From Seminavis robusta (Eukaryota > Bacillariophyta > Bacillariophyceae > Naviculales > Naviculaceae), in assembly GCA_903772945.1 (NCBI GenBank), contig CAICTM010000166.1, positions 38,133-102,132 on the forward strand: a stretch of 64,000 nucleotides of DNA. Reading direction: 5' to 3'. Positions 1 to 9,353 of this stretch are shown here, piece after piece; the stretch's first letter is position 1, and each line of letters starts with the position of its first letter. A model generated the notes under the pieces. The model made no database searches. It was given only the letters and a program-made list of their open reading frames with translations, and was not told the DNA's origin. Both the position numbers and the translations under genes were made by a program.

Positions 1-128
1 TGGATTTTGGCCACACCTGCAACAAGGCAATCAATGAAAAGGAGAAGTGGATTCAGATCACAAGAATATACATGTACTTTTGATTGATTCCAGCATTGAT
101 GCTGTCAAGATAGTCACTCTGTGGTGGA

Positions 129-842
129 TTAAGCCATCACCATGATTGTGCTTAGCTGTGCAGGCCACAGAGGGAATGAACGCAACCCGCTGGGCAAGAA
201 AGTCCCAAGAGAAGCAACAAATGCCAGATTCCATGATATGTATGCATTGACCCAGTGCTCACCAAGAGGCCATTTTTGTTTATGATCCTCAGTCACAGGA
301 GCAAATTGGACATTTGCAGCTAGTGCTACACCAACATGAGCGTTGGCTTCAAATCCTTTGACAATGTCAAGCTTTACAGCCTCAAGGATGTTCATCTGCA
401 GGGCTTCCACCATAGCCTGTGCACCATAATTGTTGTTGGTTGCTAAGAGCTCTATTGAGCTTCTCAACAGATGGACAATGCCTTCGAATTTGTTTGTAAT
501 AAACTCATGCTTGTCAATTGAAGTTGACGCCACATCAATGTATGCCTCTACTGTTTCTTTACTATCAAGGAGAATTTGGACAACCTCAGACACAAGTGAC
601 AGGTCCTGAAACATGGCAAGAGTAAGGGCATCCAGCACTGCTGCTTCATTGATCATGTACTCTAGCAACTCAGAGTCGATTGAATCAACTCCACCCCTCA
701 CTTCACAAGCAAGCTTGGCAATGGCAGCATTGGACCGAAGACAAGATGAGGAATCTGCATACAAGGAGGAAAGTTCTTTCTCTGAAGTAAGCAGCTCTCT
801 CAAGTGCTGGTGAACCACAGCAATGTGTGAAAGACCCATCAT
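129..842 (-). CDS. Hypothetical helical protein
   Basis: I do not recognise this protein. Its open frame runs from a stop at 129-131 upstream to about 960; the first in-frame ATG is at 842 and would give about 237 residues. The composition is that of a real soluble, mostly helical protein (alternating Leu/Ala/Val with charged residues). The C-terminal 30 residues are hydrophobic and Trp/Phe rich. No nucleotide-binding or catalytic motif is visible. The open frame upstream of the ATG means the start, or an upstream exon, is uncertain. It could also be a fragment of an old element. Confidence 0.4.
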   Translation of the reverse strand: MMGLSHIAVVHQHLRELLTSEKELSSLYADSSSCLRSNAAIAKLACEVRGGVDSIDSELLEYMINEAAVLDALTLAMFQDLSLVSEVVQILLDSKETVEAYIDVASTSIDKHEFITNKFEGIVHLLRSSIELLATNNNYGAQAMVEALQMNILEAVKLDIVKGFEANAHVGVALAANVQFAPVTEDHKQKWPLGEHWVNAYISWNLAFVASLGTFLPSGLRSFPLWPAQLSTIMVMA

Positions 843-899
843 GTGCAGAGCCAGTTTGATGAGATCAGGTGTTGTATGATTTATAGTGCCCTTCAAAGT

Positions 900-1660
900 C
901 TTGAAGAAGTCTGGGGATGACGTGCGGCCGCCTTTTGAAGTGAAGCAAAATGATGCTTACTTCATCTCTACCGGGCGGTACTTGGATGCAAGGTCGCAGT
1001 TTGCATAGAAGGAAGGGGCCTGCCAACAGGAACACCCGAGTTATTAGAGGGGGGCAGCCTTGAAATGGAAGCTCGGCGCAACATCAAAGCTAGGTATTGC
1101 CTGAAAATGCGTGAACTCTCTCTACTTTCTTCCACAGTTGCCCTTTCAAGATTTGGTTCATCGATGGCCAATCAAGGTACTAGTGGGTGCAACCCGAAAG
1201 CCGCCGGCGCTCATCAGAGCTCCTTTCTCTAACTTTTCCCCTTTGAAACTACTAGGGTTGCCTCGTGGCGGGGTGTCTCCGTGCGGTGCCACCAGCCCCC
1301 ATTCGGTCGCTACACTCAACTGGCCATAACTCAACGACTATTGGTCCGATTAAGCTCATCTTTGCACTATAAAGTCGTCTTACTATACTCTAAAAGCGAA
1401 TGGGTGTCATATGTTGGTGCTCCCAGTAATGAGGTGGCGATGTAGTACGTAGTAAGGGAGCTTTTTCGGCGGAAAAAGCACAAAATGGACCTATCTCCAT
1501 ACGGTCCATAGTTGGGAGGAGCCCTGTGTGCTCCGCGAAGGCCACCGATTGCTTGCAATGGTTGGAAGGAATGTTAGATGAGTTGTTGACGAGTCGAGGG
1601 CCATGACACGGGCTCCAGAGAGCGCAGAAACTTGCCAGAACGATAGAGACTTACCAACGA
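900..1660. other. Intergenic, no gene recognised
   Basis: Short overlapping open frames on both strands show no family resemblance. A small GC-rich patch (GCGGCCGC) lies near 925. No tandem array or RNA gene is seen. Confidence 0.5.
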
Positions 1661-2431
1661 TTAGTCGTCCATATCCACAATCGAGCTTGCGCAAAGCGCA
1701 AGCTCGAAGACGTCCTGGAAGTGCAAGCAGTTGCTCAAAAGCTCGGCCCGAGTTCCCATCTTAATGAGGAGTTGAATGTGCTCGAGGCCCTCATCGTTCT
1801 CCGCGAAGCAGTACTTCTTGCCAAAGATCTTGTTGCTGCTCCTGCACGTCTTGCCCATCAGATTAAGGCGGCCGATATGAGTTCCTGCTGGGAGATAGAT
1901 GCAGTTGACTGCTTTGTCACCTTGGCTTGACTGTCCATTGTCCTTGACGGATTCGTTGCCTTCGATCTTGACACGATGAAGTTGATGGTTGCCAAAGCGT
2001 TCAACCGTGACAACGCCCTGCAATCTTATATCTTTCTCATAGCCCTGCTTCTTGTAGAAGACGGCAACTTCGTCAAGGCAGCCAGCGCCACTTACACCAT
2101 CAATATCAGGAGCGTCATGCCAGCCTTCCCTTGGATTCATCGGTGGAAGTTGTGCATCTCGGTCGTTGGACATCGCTCTGGGCGGCGCTTTGGGCGGAGG
2201 AGATTGGATCGTGACCTTCTTTCGCCCAAGTCTCGACAAGAACTTGGTAGCGCTCCCGTTGCCATAGCGAACAGACAGCCACTTGTGCCGGCGGTAGGAG
2301 ACCCGAGCCAAGAACAAACCAGACCCATCGTTGAGCTTCTTGATCAAAGCAAGCAGCAGGAGCACAAGCAAGTCCACTCCAAGGAGAAACCAAGTCAAGG
2401 CAGTCTTTGCAATATCGATAGCAGGCTTCAT
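1661..2431 (-). CDS. Hypothetical single-pass membrane protein
   Basis: The frame is open up to 2704, but the part before the Met at 2431 is compositionally odd and contains an 18-bp tandem repeat translated as LPCMWP units. I therefore prefer the ATG at 2431, giving 256 residues. Residues about 8-29 form one strong hydrophobic segment (TWFLLGVDLLVLLLLAL) followed by Lys/Arg, like a signal anchor. After a basic and Pro-rich linker (about 60-90), the C-terminal 160 residues look like a compact soluble domain of unknown type. The gene is divergent from the one starting at 2759, with about 330 bp between the starts. No function can be assigned. Confidence 0.55.
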   Translation of the reverse strand: MKPAIDIAKTALTWFLLGVDLLVLLLLALIKKLNDGSGLFLARVSYRRHKWLSVRYGNGSATKFLSRLGRKKVTIQSPPPKAPPRAMSNDRDAQLPPMNPREGWHDAPDIDGVSGAGCLDEVAVFYKKQGYEKDIRLQGVVTVERFGNHQLHRVKIEGNESVKDNGQSSQGDKAVNCIYLPAGTHIGRLNLMGKTCRSSNKIFGKKYCFAENDEGLEHIQLLIKMGTRAELLSNCLHFQDVFELALCASSIVDMDD

Positions 2432-2518
2432 GACAGGCAGCTTCTCGAACAATGACCGATTTGCACCTTGCTTATCTGAAAGATTAGTCGGAGCGGAAGC
2501 ACCCGGACTCCTAACATA

Positions 2519-2570
2519 CATGCAAGGGAGAGGCCACATGCAAGGGAGAGGCCACATGCAAGGGAGAGGC
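2519..2570. repeat. 18-bp tandem repeat, three copies
   Basis: Three near-identical units of ATGCAAGGGAGAGGCCAC lie in the short region between two divergent genes. The array may be part of the shared promoter or the 5' leader of the minus-strand gene. Confidence 0.85.
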
Positions 2571-2758
2571 TTCTTGCTTGGCGGGGAGGAGTGATTCAAA
2601 CTGCAAATTTTGGTCGGTTCAAAGAGAAACCTGGAAAATTCTGACGGCCAGGCGTTCCCTCCAACGATCATTCTATTGATCCCACCAACAAGCATCCATC
2701 CCACAACTCAGCATCCAGCAAACCTTGCACCAGCCTTGAGTTCATTCCAGCCAGCAAT

Positions 2759-3403
2759 ATGCCCAAGTTCACCAGCATCAGAGCTGTTGTAGTCCTCCAC
2801 GAGGACGATGGCGTTCGTGCAATTGCCACTCTTACGACCGACGATCGCAAGAGCTATGGTGTCAACCTGGAGCTCGAAGATGGGAAGCTCATGGTTCGGA
2901 CCAATCGAGAGGTCATGCCGATTGTTGTATTGGGTCCAATGTTGAGCATTCCGACAACGCTCAACAGCTCTACCGAGAGCGAAGAAAGCACCGTCGAATT
3001 GTTGGAGCCTGTGGCTTTGTTGGAGCAGGAGGATTCTGTTGATTTGTTGGCCTCTGAAGCGGAGTCTGTTGAGTCTGTTGCCTCGGACGAGAAGAAGGAA
3101 GCCGCCAAGGAAGACACGAAGAAGGAAGCCGTCAACCGTCGCATCGTGGAATTGATCCAGTCGTCCGAGGACGAGCTGTCGTCCGAGGATGACAAGGTCG
3201 AGGAAATCAAGCCATTCCCCAAGACGAGAGCTACCCGCCGCAATGCTGCTCCCAAGCCCGTCACGATGCCAGTCAAGAGTGGTCGCCGCAACCCCACCCG
3301 CAATCGGAGGGCTCGCCGTATTGTCTACAAGGAGCGTGAGAGCATTGACAGCATTGAATCGGCTGAATTCGAGGAGGTCCCCTGTTCGCAGGACTTCTTT
3401 TGA
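2759..3403 (+). CDS. Hypothetical acidic/basic low-complexity protein
   Basis: This is a single-exon protein of 214 residues starting at the ATG at 2759. Residues 1-65 look folded (VVVLHEDDGVRAIATLTTDD, then a beta-rich stretch). Residues 70-160 are rich in Glu, Asp and Ser. Residues about 175-205 are strongly basic (RRNPTRNRRARRI), like a bipartite nuclear localisation or nucleic-acid-binding tail. I recognise no family. A nuclear role is inference from charge pattern only. Confidence 0.55.
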   Translation: MPKFTSIRAVVVLHEDDGVRAIATLTTDDRKSYGVNLELEDGKLMVRTNREVMPIVVLGPMLSIPTTLNSSTESEESTVELLEPVALLEQEDSVDLLASEAESVESVASDEKKEAAKEDTKKEAVNRRIVELIQSSEDELSSEDDKVEEIKPFPKTRATRRNAAPKPVTMPVKSGRRNPTRNRRARRIVYKERESIDSIESAEFEEVPCSQDFF

Positions 3404-3764
3404 TTGTGGTATCCCATCGTTCAACGTATGCAGCTTGCAAGTATTGAGGAAACACAGTGGTAGCGATAGCACGCTCTAAGATAATAAGATATATTGAATG
3501 TCATTGTCGATCAGTTTGCGATCGACGCGCACCTGATATATAGATCGTAGTGTGCTCTTCGCTCGTCGAGTGCGCGCTTTTAGTCATGATTGGGGAGTCG
3601 TTTCTCCCTCCAATCAGGATGAGACTTGCTTTCAGTCCAAAAAGTAGTACCAGTCTCGTTTTCTTTGGAGGGAGCTAGCTCCGGGCGACCCAAACCTTTA
3701 ATTTCGATAGAAACTGCTTCCAACCACCAACACACAAACACACAACACAGGTTTTGGTTTGAAG
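3404..3764. other. Intergenic, no gene recognised
   Basis: This is about 360 bp between the acidic protein and the piggyBac segment. It contains a palindromic GGAGCTAGCTCC near 3671 and a TTAA at 3698-3701, the type of site piggyBac elements use. I could not establish paired terminal repeats. Confidence 0.4.
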
Positions 3765-4772
3765 ATGGCGATGAACAAAGAACTTTCTCTTCCGCGACAG
3801 CTACTGCCTTGTTTATGGCAAAACGAGTCGATGCTATCATGTGTGGAAAATTTGGGGACGGACGTGCTCTCTGTTGACATGCACTTATCTCCATTCGAGC
3901 CCACACTCACTATCTTCGATCGGAGAAAGACGACGACGATGGCACGGCAGCGGCAGCCAAACTTTACCAAGGGTGCCTATGTCACTGAAAGGGCAAAGGC
4001 AAAGCGACATGGACGCATTATCAAGGTCGATCGAACTGATGAGAAAAAGCATCAATGGATTGTTCGATTCCAACAAATGGATGGTACCACCGTGGACGAA
4101 CCCAAGTCTTCCGGCCAGCTCACCAGAAACAAAGACCAAGATGGACCTTTCATCGAGATGCCAGCACCGGAGCAACAACAACCAGCACCGGAGCCAGAGC
4201 CGGAGCCAGAGCCGGAGCCAGAGCCGGAGCCAGAGCCGTTGGCTGCGTCGCCTGCCCGGAGACCAAAGCGGAAAGCAGCTTTGAATCACAAAGTTTGCAA
4301 AACACCAGCTCCTATCTTGCGTTCGTTGTCTCTTTCCTCTGCTTCTCACTCATCTGTCGGGGGAAAATCCGATTCATCTTCCGAGGTAGAATTCGATGCC
4401 GATTCATCTTCCGAGGAGAGATCATCCGAGGACGAACGAGCCGAAGACGAAGACGACAACGACTTGCCTCGCTTCTATGATTGGACCAAACACCAACCAC
4501 CAGCCGAAACAACAGACGGGGACCAAGCCTTCGATGCCATCCCCAACGAACTCACCGAGGACATCGAACCTGTAGATGAACGCGACTTTGAGCGGGAGGA
4601 CGAACATCGTCGGAAGACGGAGATCTACAAGGCCGAGAAACAGGCCCTACTTGACGAGAAGTGGACCGTCTCTCTTGAGCCAGTCAAGCCACCTTTCAAG
4701 CCGGGCGCAATTGTCACCACGAAAGGTCGTCAAAGACGAAGAGGAACCATCGTGCACTACACTAAAAGCTAG
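3765..4772 (+). CDS. piggyBac-like element, N-terminal segment
   Basis: This is the first open segment of a piggyBac-type gene. ATGs lie at 3765 and 3942; the second begins MARQRQPNFTKGAYV and looks like the natural start. Near the start is an SH3/Tudor-like module (GAYVTERAKAKRHGRIIKVD followed by a WIVRF strand). Next come a Glu-Pro repeat (about 4190-4240), an acidic Ser-rich linker and the beginning of a second module (PGAIVTTKGRQRRRGTIV). The frame stops at 4770-4772 in the middle of that module. Its missing half (NIKWVVQFENTGTKEI) opens the next segment at about 5163. The two are therefore almost certainly one gene, joined by an intron or broken by decay. Confidence 0.7.
   Translation: MAMNKELSLPRQLLPCLWQNESMLSCVENLGTDVLSVDMHLSPFEPTLTIFDRRKTTTMARQRQPNFTKGAYVTERAKAKRHGRIIKVDRTDEKKHQWIVRFQQMDGTTVDEPKSSGQLTRNKDQDGPFIEMPAPEQQQPAPEPEPEPEPEPEPEPEPLAASPARRPKRKAALNHKVCKTPAPILRSLSLSSASHSSVGGKSDSSSEVEFDADSSSEERSSEDERAEDEDDNDLPRFYDWTKHQPPAETTDGDQAFDAIPNELTEDIEPVDERDFEREDEHRRKTEIYKAEKQALLDEKWTVSLEPVKPPFKPGAIVTTKGRQRRRGTIVHYTKS
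4190..4240 (+). repeat. GAGCCG/GAGCCA microsatellite coding Glu-Pro
   Basis: Hexamers GAGCCA/GAGCCG alternate as a 12-bp unit and encode a run of EP dipeptides inside the piggyBac N-terminal segment. Such arrays change length readily and act as flexible linkers. Confidence 0.85.
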
Positions 4773-5162
4773 TGTAAAGATCTTTCGAGTGTTTTGAGTT
4801 TGAGAGAATGAAAGTTATGAGAGGATTAGAAGCTATGAAAACTAATCAACGAGAGAGATCCACAATAAGGATCGTAGATCTGAACTCCCGCGGGAGACTG
4901 TAGAGTGTGATAGAGTAGGTTGTGGTAGCAATCCTACTCACTCCACGATCCAAAAACGGAACGCGTGGAAGATTCGTCTAGCATTTATCTAGTAGCGTGG
5001 AAGTACTCCACGCTGGCTAAATCTAGAGCGATGTTTCATCATCAACCTAGTATGACTAGAGCGGTCATTGAGAACCCTGTCTTCAATGACTATTCGCGAA
5101 GGACTACGTCATGAGTCGAACTCAAACCCTATCTAGGATCGAGTCGCGAATAAGGCTAAGAG
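4773..5162 (+). other. Probable intron or insertion within the piggyBac gene
   Basis: About 0.4 kb separates the two open segments. It is AT-richer, has stops in all frames and ends in AG just before the reopened frame (AG at 5161-5162). A frame-compatible join uses GT at 4752 and this AG, but GTGCAC is a weak donor. The stronger-looking GTAAAG at 4774 lies just after the stop. A perfect 8-bp hairpin with a 5-nt loop (AGCGTGGA/TCCACGCT) is at 4994-5014. Confidence 0.4.
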
Positions 5163-7145
5163 CCGTGTATTGCAATCGTGGAGAGGGCTGAAGACAACAT
5201 CAAGTGGGTAGTTCAATTTGAAAACACTGGAACAAAGGAGATCCTTTCCCATCAGTTGCTGATCCAAGTGTGGGAAGCTGATCCTTACGTCTGGGAAGTT
5301 GTTGCTGACTCGGACCCTCCTCAAACTCCACAGGAGTACGCGCAGGTTGGTCTCGTTGGTTTCGACTTCAAGTGCTTTGATCCAGAGCGGAACGCCAAGA
5401 ACAGTACGGCCTACGAGTATCCTTACCTCAAGTTGATGAAAACGCTGTGGCCGGGAGACCCAAGGGTGCAGCTGCGTCGATTGAACGAACAAATTGATTG
5501 TGTCAACGAGAAAGCCAAATCAAACAAGAGCGGAAAGAAAAGGAAGGTGATCAAACAAGTGTCAGAGAATGAGTGGTGGAAATTCATTGGCATCCTGGTC
5601 TCTGCCGCGGCTCAAAAGCTTGGTGGCCATTCTCTCTGGGAGAAGGAGTCGCACAGAAACGACTGGACAATTACTGAGCCCATAAACTACGGCGTTAATG
5701 GCAAAGAGTACATGTCGCAACAACGATTCAAGGACATCAAATCCGTCTTCCCTTTTGCGTTCGCTGACACCATCGCAAAGGAGAAAGGCGATCCATGGTA
5801 TATGATCAGGGGAATGGTGGATGGATTCAATGAGAACCGAAACAGATTGATTGCTGCTTCAATTATCAAGGTGATGGATGAGACAATGAGTGCATTCAGG
5901 CCGCAAACAACTGCCTATGGAAATATTCCTCACCTCTCTTACGTCCAACGCAAACCGGAGCCGCTTGGAACCGAGTTCAAGACTGTGGGATGCTCCAAGA
6001 CTGGCGTCATCATTCACTGTGAAATTCAGGAGGGAGCAGAAGCCATGAAGAAGAAAGAACATGCGGAGCTTGGTGGAACTGCAGCTTGTACGATTCGGAT
6101 GGCTGAAGCCTCGAGCTACTGTGGCAGCAGCTTCCAATCTCGAAAGGAAGCAAGACAAGATGGTCGTTCAGAGTTCTTTAAAGGTGACTCGTGGTTCACG
6201 GACATTCCTTCCGTGGAGTGGATGGTGGAACAAGGTCATGCGTACATAGGGGCGTTGAAGACCAACAGCAAACTCTTTCCAAAAGACAAGCTGGAAGAGA
6301 AGATGAAGGAGTGGCCGAGTGGATCTTATCTTGTAATGGAGTGCCATACTCCAAGGGGCAACGACCTTGTTGCTGTCGGTTACAAGTACAACAGAAAGAA
6401 AGTCTTGTTGTTTTTGGCAACGAAGGACGCTGGCACCACGAGGCCTGGTGCCCCGTACATTGCAAGGTTTCCTGATAGTGTTGGCAATGTCATGACTCGA
6501 GCCGTGCCGAGGCCGTCCTTGATTTCAGATTACTTCGGCGACAGCAATGTCATCGACTTACACAACCAAGCAAGACAAGGCGATTTGAAGATGGAAAAGC
6601 ATTGGATTACAACAGACGGCTGGTTTCGAATTGCAACTACACTGATGTCCATGACGGTGACCGATGCATGGAAGCTCTATCGTCATCACATCAACGACCC
6701 AAAGCTTGAAGGCGTTCAAGTGCGACAGTTCGCTGATCGACTTGCAGCTGATCTGATTTTCAACGACATGTCGGACAAGGCACCAAGCAACGATGGCTAC
6801 CTTAATCTCGCTGTTTCGACCGATTGCCCACTCGACCAGATCCATGTCGGAAGGAACGAAGTGTTGTCTCCCGTCACAGTCGCAACAATCGACACGATAG
6901 AGGATCAACATATCTTTGGAGACAACTCTGACTGCGAGGAGGACAGTGGACGCCCAAAGAGAAGAACTTGCCGTGCAGATGGTTGTAAGAAGAAGACTCA
7001 AAAACGATGCGAGCACCCCGCGTGCCGTGGCATCTCCTACAATGCGAATGGAGCGGCCAAGAAAGGAGTGTTCTATTGCGAGTCGCACTGGAACATGCAC
7101 TACAAAGAGATTGCTCGTGCCATGGAATTTTCGGCTCGGAAATAG
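5163..7145 (+). CDS. piggyBac-type transposase, catalytic segment
   Basis: This is the second open segment, about 660 residues, with no ATG at its start (the frame reopens after the AG at 5161-5162). It carries the DDE_Tnp_1_7 (piggyBac) layout. An early block contains VMDETMSAFRP. A central block has KGDSWFTDIPSVEWMVEQG followed by a Lys-rich strand. A late block has ISDYFGDSNVIDLHNQARQ, then EKHWITTDGWFRI, which matches the piggyBac pattern before the last catalytic Asp region. The C-terminus is Cys/His-rich (CRADGCKKKTQKRCEHPAC, then CESHW), like the zinc-binding tail of this family. The frame is intact over this stretch, so decay is recent or the gene is retained. It may be an active element, a relic or a domesticated copy. 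Confidence 0.85.
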   Translation, partial: PCIAIVERAEDNIKWVVQFENTGTKEILSHQLLIQVWEADPYVWEVVADSDPPQTPQEYAQVGLVGFDFKCFDPERNAKNSTAYEYPYLKLMKTLWPGDPRVQLRRLNEQIDCVNEKAKSNKSGKKRKVIKQVSENEWWKFIGILVSAAAQKLGGHSLWEKESHRNDWTITEPINYGVNGKEYMSQQRFKDIKSVFPFAFADTIAKEKGDPWYMIRGMVDGFNENRNRLIAASIIKVMDETMSAFRPQTTAYGNIPHLSYVQRKPEPLGTEFKTVGCSKTGVIIHCEIQEGAEAMKKKEHAELGGTAACTIRMAEASSYCGSSFQSRKEARQDGRSEFFKGDSWFTDIPSVEWMVEQGHAYIGALKTNSKLFPKDKLEEKMKEWPSGSYLVMECHTPRGNDLVAVGYKYNRKKVLLFLATKDAGTTRPGAPYIARFPDSVGNVMTRAVPRPSLISDYFGDSNVIDLHNQARQGDLKMEKHWITTDGWFRIATTLMSMTVTDAWKLYRHHINDPKLEGVQVRQFADRLAADLIFNDMSDKAPSNDGYLNLAVSTDCPLDQIHVGRNEVLSPVTVATIDTIEDQHIFGDNSDCEEDSGRPKRRTCRADGCKKKTQKRCEHPACRGISYNANGAAKKGVFYCESHWNMHYKEIARAMEFSARK

Positions 7146-7616
7146 ATTGGAGGCAGTCGTTCGTGGCCGTTGGAAACAAATGACAAGGTTGGCGGCAATC
7201 TTATGCTGAACGTAAGTGCGACACATCGACGCTCCTGGTGGTCCCGTCGTTGACTACAATGCATACACAACTCATGTCAATACCTACTGTTGTGGCTACA
7301 GGCAGATTGCTATGGTTACGGCGACGGATTGGAGCTATCTATGGCGGTTTCCCGGGGCGGGGCTAGCTCCACCATGGCGACACGAAACCTAGCTCAATTC
7401 ACCTGAAAACTTCAAAATACTATAGGAAACTTGTTTGTTGTCAAAAACAGTCTCTAGACTCCCTATTTGAGTAGGCAAATGGGGCTGACAAAGTTGGTTC
7501 CATTTGGGGCTAGGACCAAAAATGGCCTCCCGCCCTAGATCCGGTCCGTGCTGTACTATCTCGGTTAAGCTGGACTAGATTACTAGCTAGAAAGTAAAGC
7601 ATCTAGCCATCCTTGT
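7146..7616. other. Intergenic, possible piggyBac 3' flank
   Basis: No gene is seen. The block holds the end of the piggyBac region, a GGGGCGGGGCTAGCTCC stretch near 7354 and a TTAA at 7564-7567. I could not match it to a terminal inverted repeat on the 5' side. Confidence 0.35.
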
Positions 7617-8876
7617 TCATGGAGCCGGTACGTTATCTTCTCGTTGGCAGCCCTTTCCTGCCAAGGATTCTGCGGGCGTGGGGACATACAAGTCGACCGG
7701 ATTCCTCCAAATCAAGACGCCAGAATGTATCCCATCCAGGCACAAATCGTAATGCACTCCCAGTTTGTGTATACTGCGGAGCCAGATCTGTTTGGCATCT
7801 GTCGATGATGATGACGACGAAACATGTTGCCACTTGGAGAGAAACTGGTGCATGGAATGGACCCATGGCTGGTTGCACTGTTCGTGACCATCATCATCAA
7901 AGCAATGCCGCCACAACCGAGGAAAAGTCCTTTGAAACCATTGCGGTGGAGATGACTTGCCTGGTAGAATGGTAGCGCCTTCTGTCCGGTTGTTGTGTTG
8001 GGAAGCATCGTCCGCCCACACGATACTTTCTATATCAACCCCAAAGACAACACCGTCAATGGCAATTCTTTCGGTGCTATTATTACCCTTGTTGCCAGTG
8101 TTGTTCGCAGCCTGCTCCATAATAATGGCAACGGCAATCGACCCCGTGTCATTGGTAGACCCCTCCAGTATCATGGTATGATTTGGTCCAGGCTGTTGTG
8201 GTTGTTGTCTACTACTACTCGAATACCATCGATGCAAGGCCGTACAAGCATCGTGGATATGGTAGTCTCGTGTCACATTCATGGCGCGAATCGTTCGAAC
8301 GTTGTAGTGTTTCGCAATGGTTGGCAACTGGAAATCGGTTCCACTCCATTCAAATACTACGGGAATCTTGGCTGTTGTGTGGTTGGCATTGGCACAACAG
8401 CTACTGTTGTTGTTATTATTTGCATAGAAGTCGAAGTCCTTGGCATGTTGGAGACGTTCCTCGTCGATTTCGGTTCCCACCAAAAGATAGGTGCGTTCGT
8501 GGGTAGTATCTGGTTGTGGTTGTTCTGTCGCCGTCGTCAACAACCACTGCTCAATGGCAGTTTTCCATTCCAGAGTTGTTTCGGGATGATTTCCCATTCC
8601 GACATCGACAAAGACCATGCTCTTATTGTGATGATGATGGTGTTGCATCATCCAAATCGTCCATGCCTTGTCGACGAGTGCCAACCGACCGGGTTGAGTA
8701 TTGCCATGCAAAAAGGGAGCCTGAAGGAGACCGGTATCCCCTCGCTGTTTGGCTTGAAGACGCCGTTTGCGACGAGCTTTCCGGCCATTTCCAGGGGCTC
8801 GAACGGTCGGTGGTTTCTTGGATGGACATGTAGTAATTGCTTGGTGTGGATCATCATCGCTGTCATCTGCTTGCAT
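7617..8876 (-). CDS. SAM-dependent methyltransferase-like protein, bacterial type
   Basis: This is a single-exon protein of 419 residues with ATG at 8876. After a basic N-terminal extension (residues 20-45) comes a class I methyltransferase-like nucleotide motif, FVDVGMGNHPETTLEW (about 89-104), equivalent to the D-x-G-x-G SAM loop. LLVGTEIDEERL (about 131-142) is the acidic end of strand 2. IRAMNVTRDYH (about 196-206) and MILEGSTNDTGS follow. This order matches a family of class I methyltransferases common in actinobacteria, with GYG..P.TT, EIDPERV, RAFNVLRQYDE and EGTCDE blocks. Substrate is unknown. His, Asn and Ser runs between blocks are eukaryotic-style insertions. Bacterial origin by transfer is inference. 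Confidence 0.65.
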   Translation of the reverse strand: MQADDSDDDPHQAITTCPSKKPPTVRAPGNGRKARRKRRLQAKQRGDTGLLQAPFLHGNTQPGRLALVDKAWTIWMMQHHHHHNKSMVFVDVGMGNHPETTLEWKTAIEQWLLTTATEQPQPDTTHERTYLLVGTEIDEERLQHAKDFDFYANNNNNSSCCANANHTTAKIPVVFEWSGTDFQLPTIAKHYNVRTIRAMNVTRDYHIHDACTALHRWYSSSSRQQPQQPGPNHTMILEGSTNDTGSIAVAIIMEQAANNTGNKGNNSTERIAIDGVVFGVDIESIVWADDASQHNNRTEGATILPGKSSPPQWFQRTFPRLWRHCFDDDGHEQCNQPWVHSMHQFLSKWQHVSSSSSSTDAKQIWLRSIHKLGVHYDLCLDGIHSGVLIWRNPVDLYVPTPAESLAGKGCQREDNVPAP

Positions 8877-9353
8877 TATTGCGGAACAACAGAGTGCCTC
8901 TGAGCATGATGTTAGCTACTTTACTTTACTGGTTGGCTAGATACCAAATCAGATAGCTAGCGAGCCAAGTCTTAGGATCCAGGTTTATCCTTTTTGTCGA
9001 ACGGTACCGGTGGCTACCGTATCTGTCCTGAATCCTGATTGACACTTTGATTCTAACGAAGCAACGGTTTTGGTGCAAAAGAAGTGAGGAGACCAAAATT
9101 TCCTTTTACAGTAGTAGACTCACGTATTAGCGTGCTGGCGTTCCGTTCCTCTTTATTTAGAGAGGTGGCGGTTTGGCAGATCCCAACAGACACGAAGAGC
9201 GCACCACACGAGTGCGGGGTCACATTGCGATCCAAAACCAACACCTTCCTTGCCAAAATTTATGCCGCACCAACTGATTGATACAGAAGTCTACGTGGAT
9301 CCATGCACCCACTCACTCATTCATTTCCATTCAATACAGTACAATAGTTGACA
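8877..9353. other. Intergenic between divergent genes
   Basis: This is about 480 bp between the methyltransferase-like gene on the minus strand and the low-complexity gene on the plus strand. It presumably contains both promoters. No motif or RNA gene is recognised. Confidence 0.5.

Noticed and set aside
3671-7567. piggyBac terminal inverted repeats with TTAA at 3698 and 7564
   Set aside because: TTAA sites exist on both sides at a plausible distance, but I could not match inverted repeats next to them; TTAA is common by chance.
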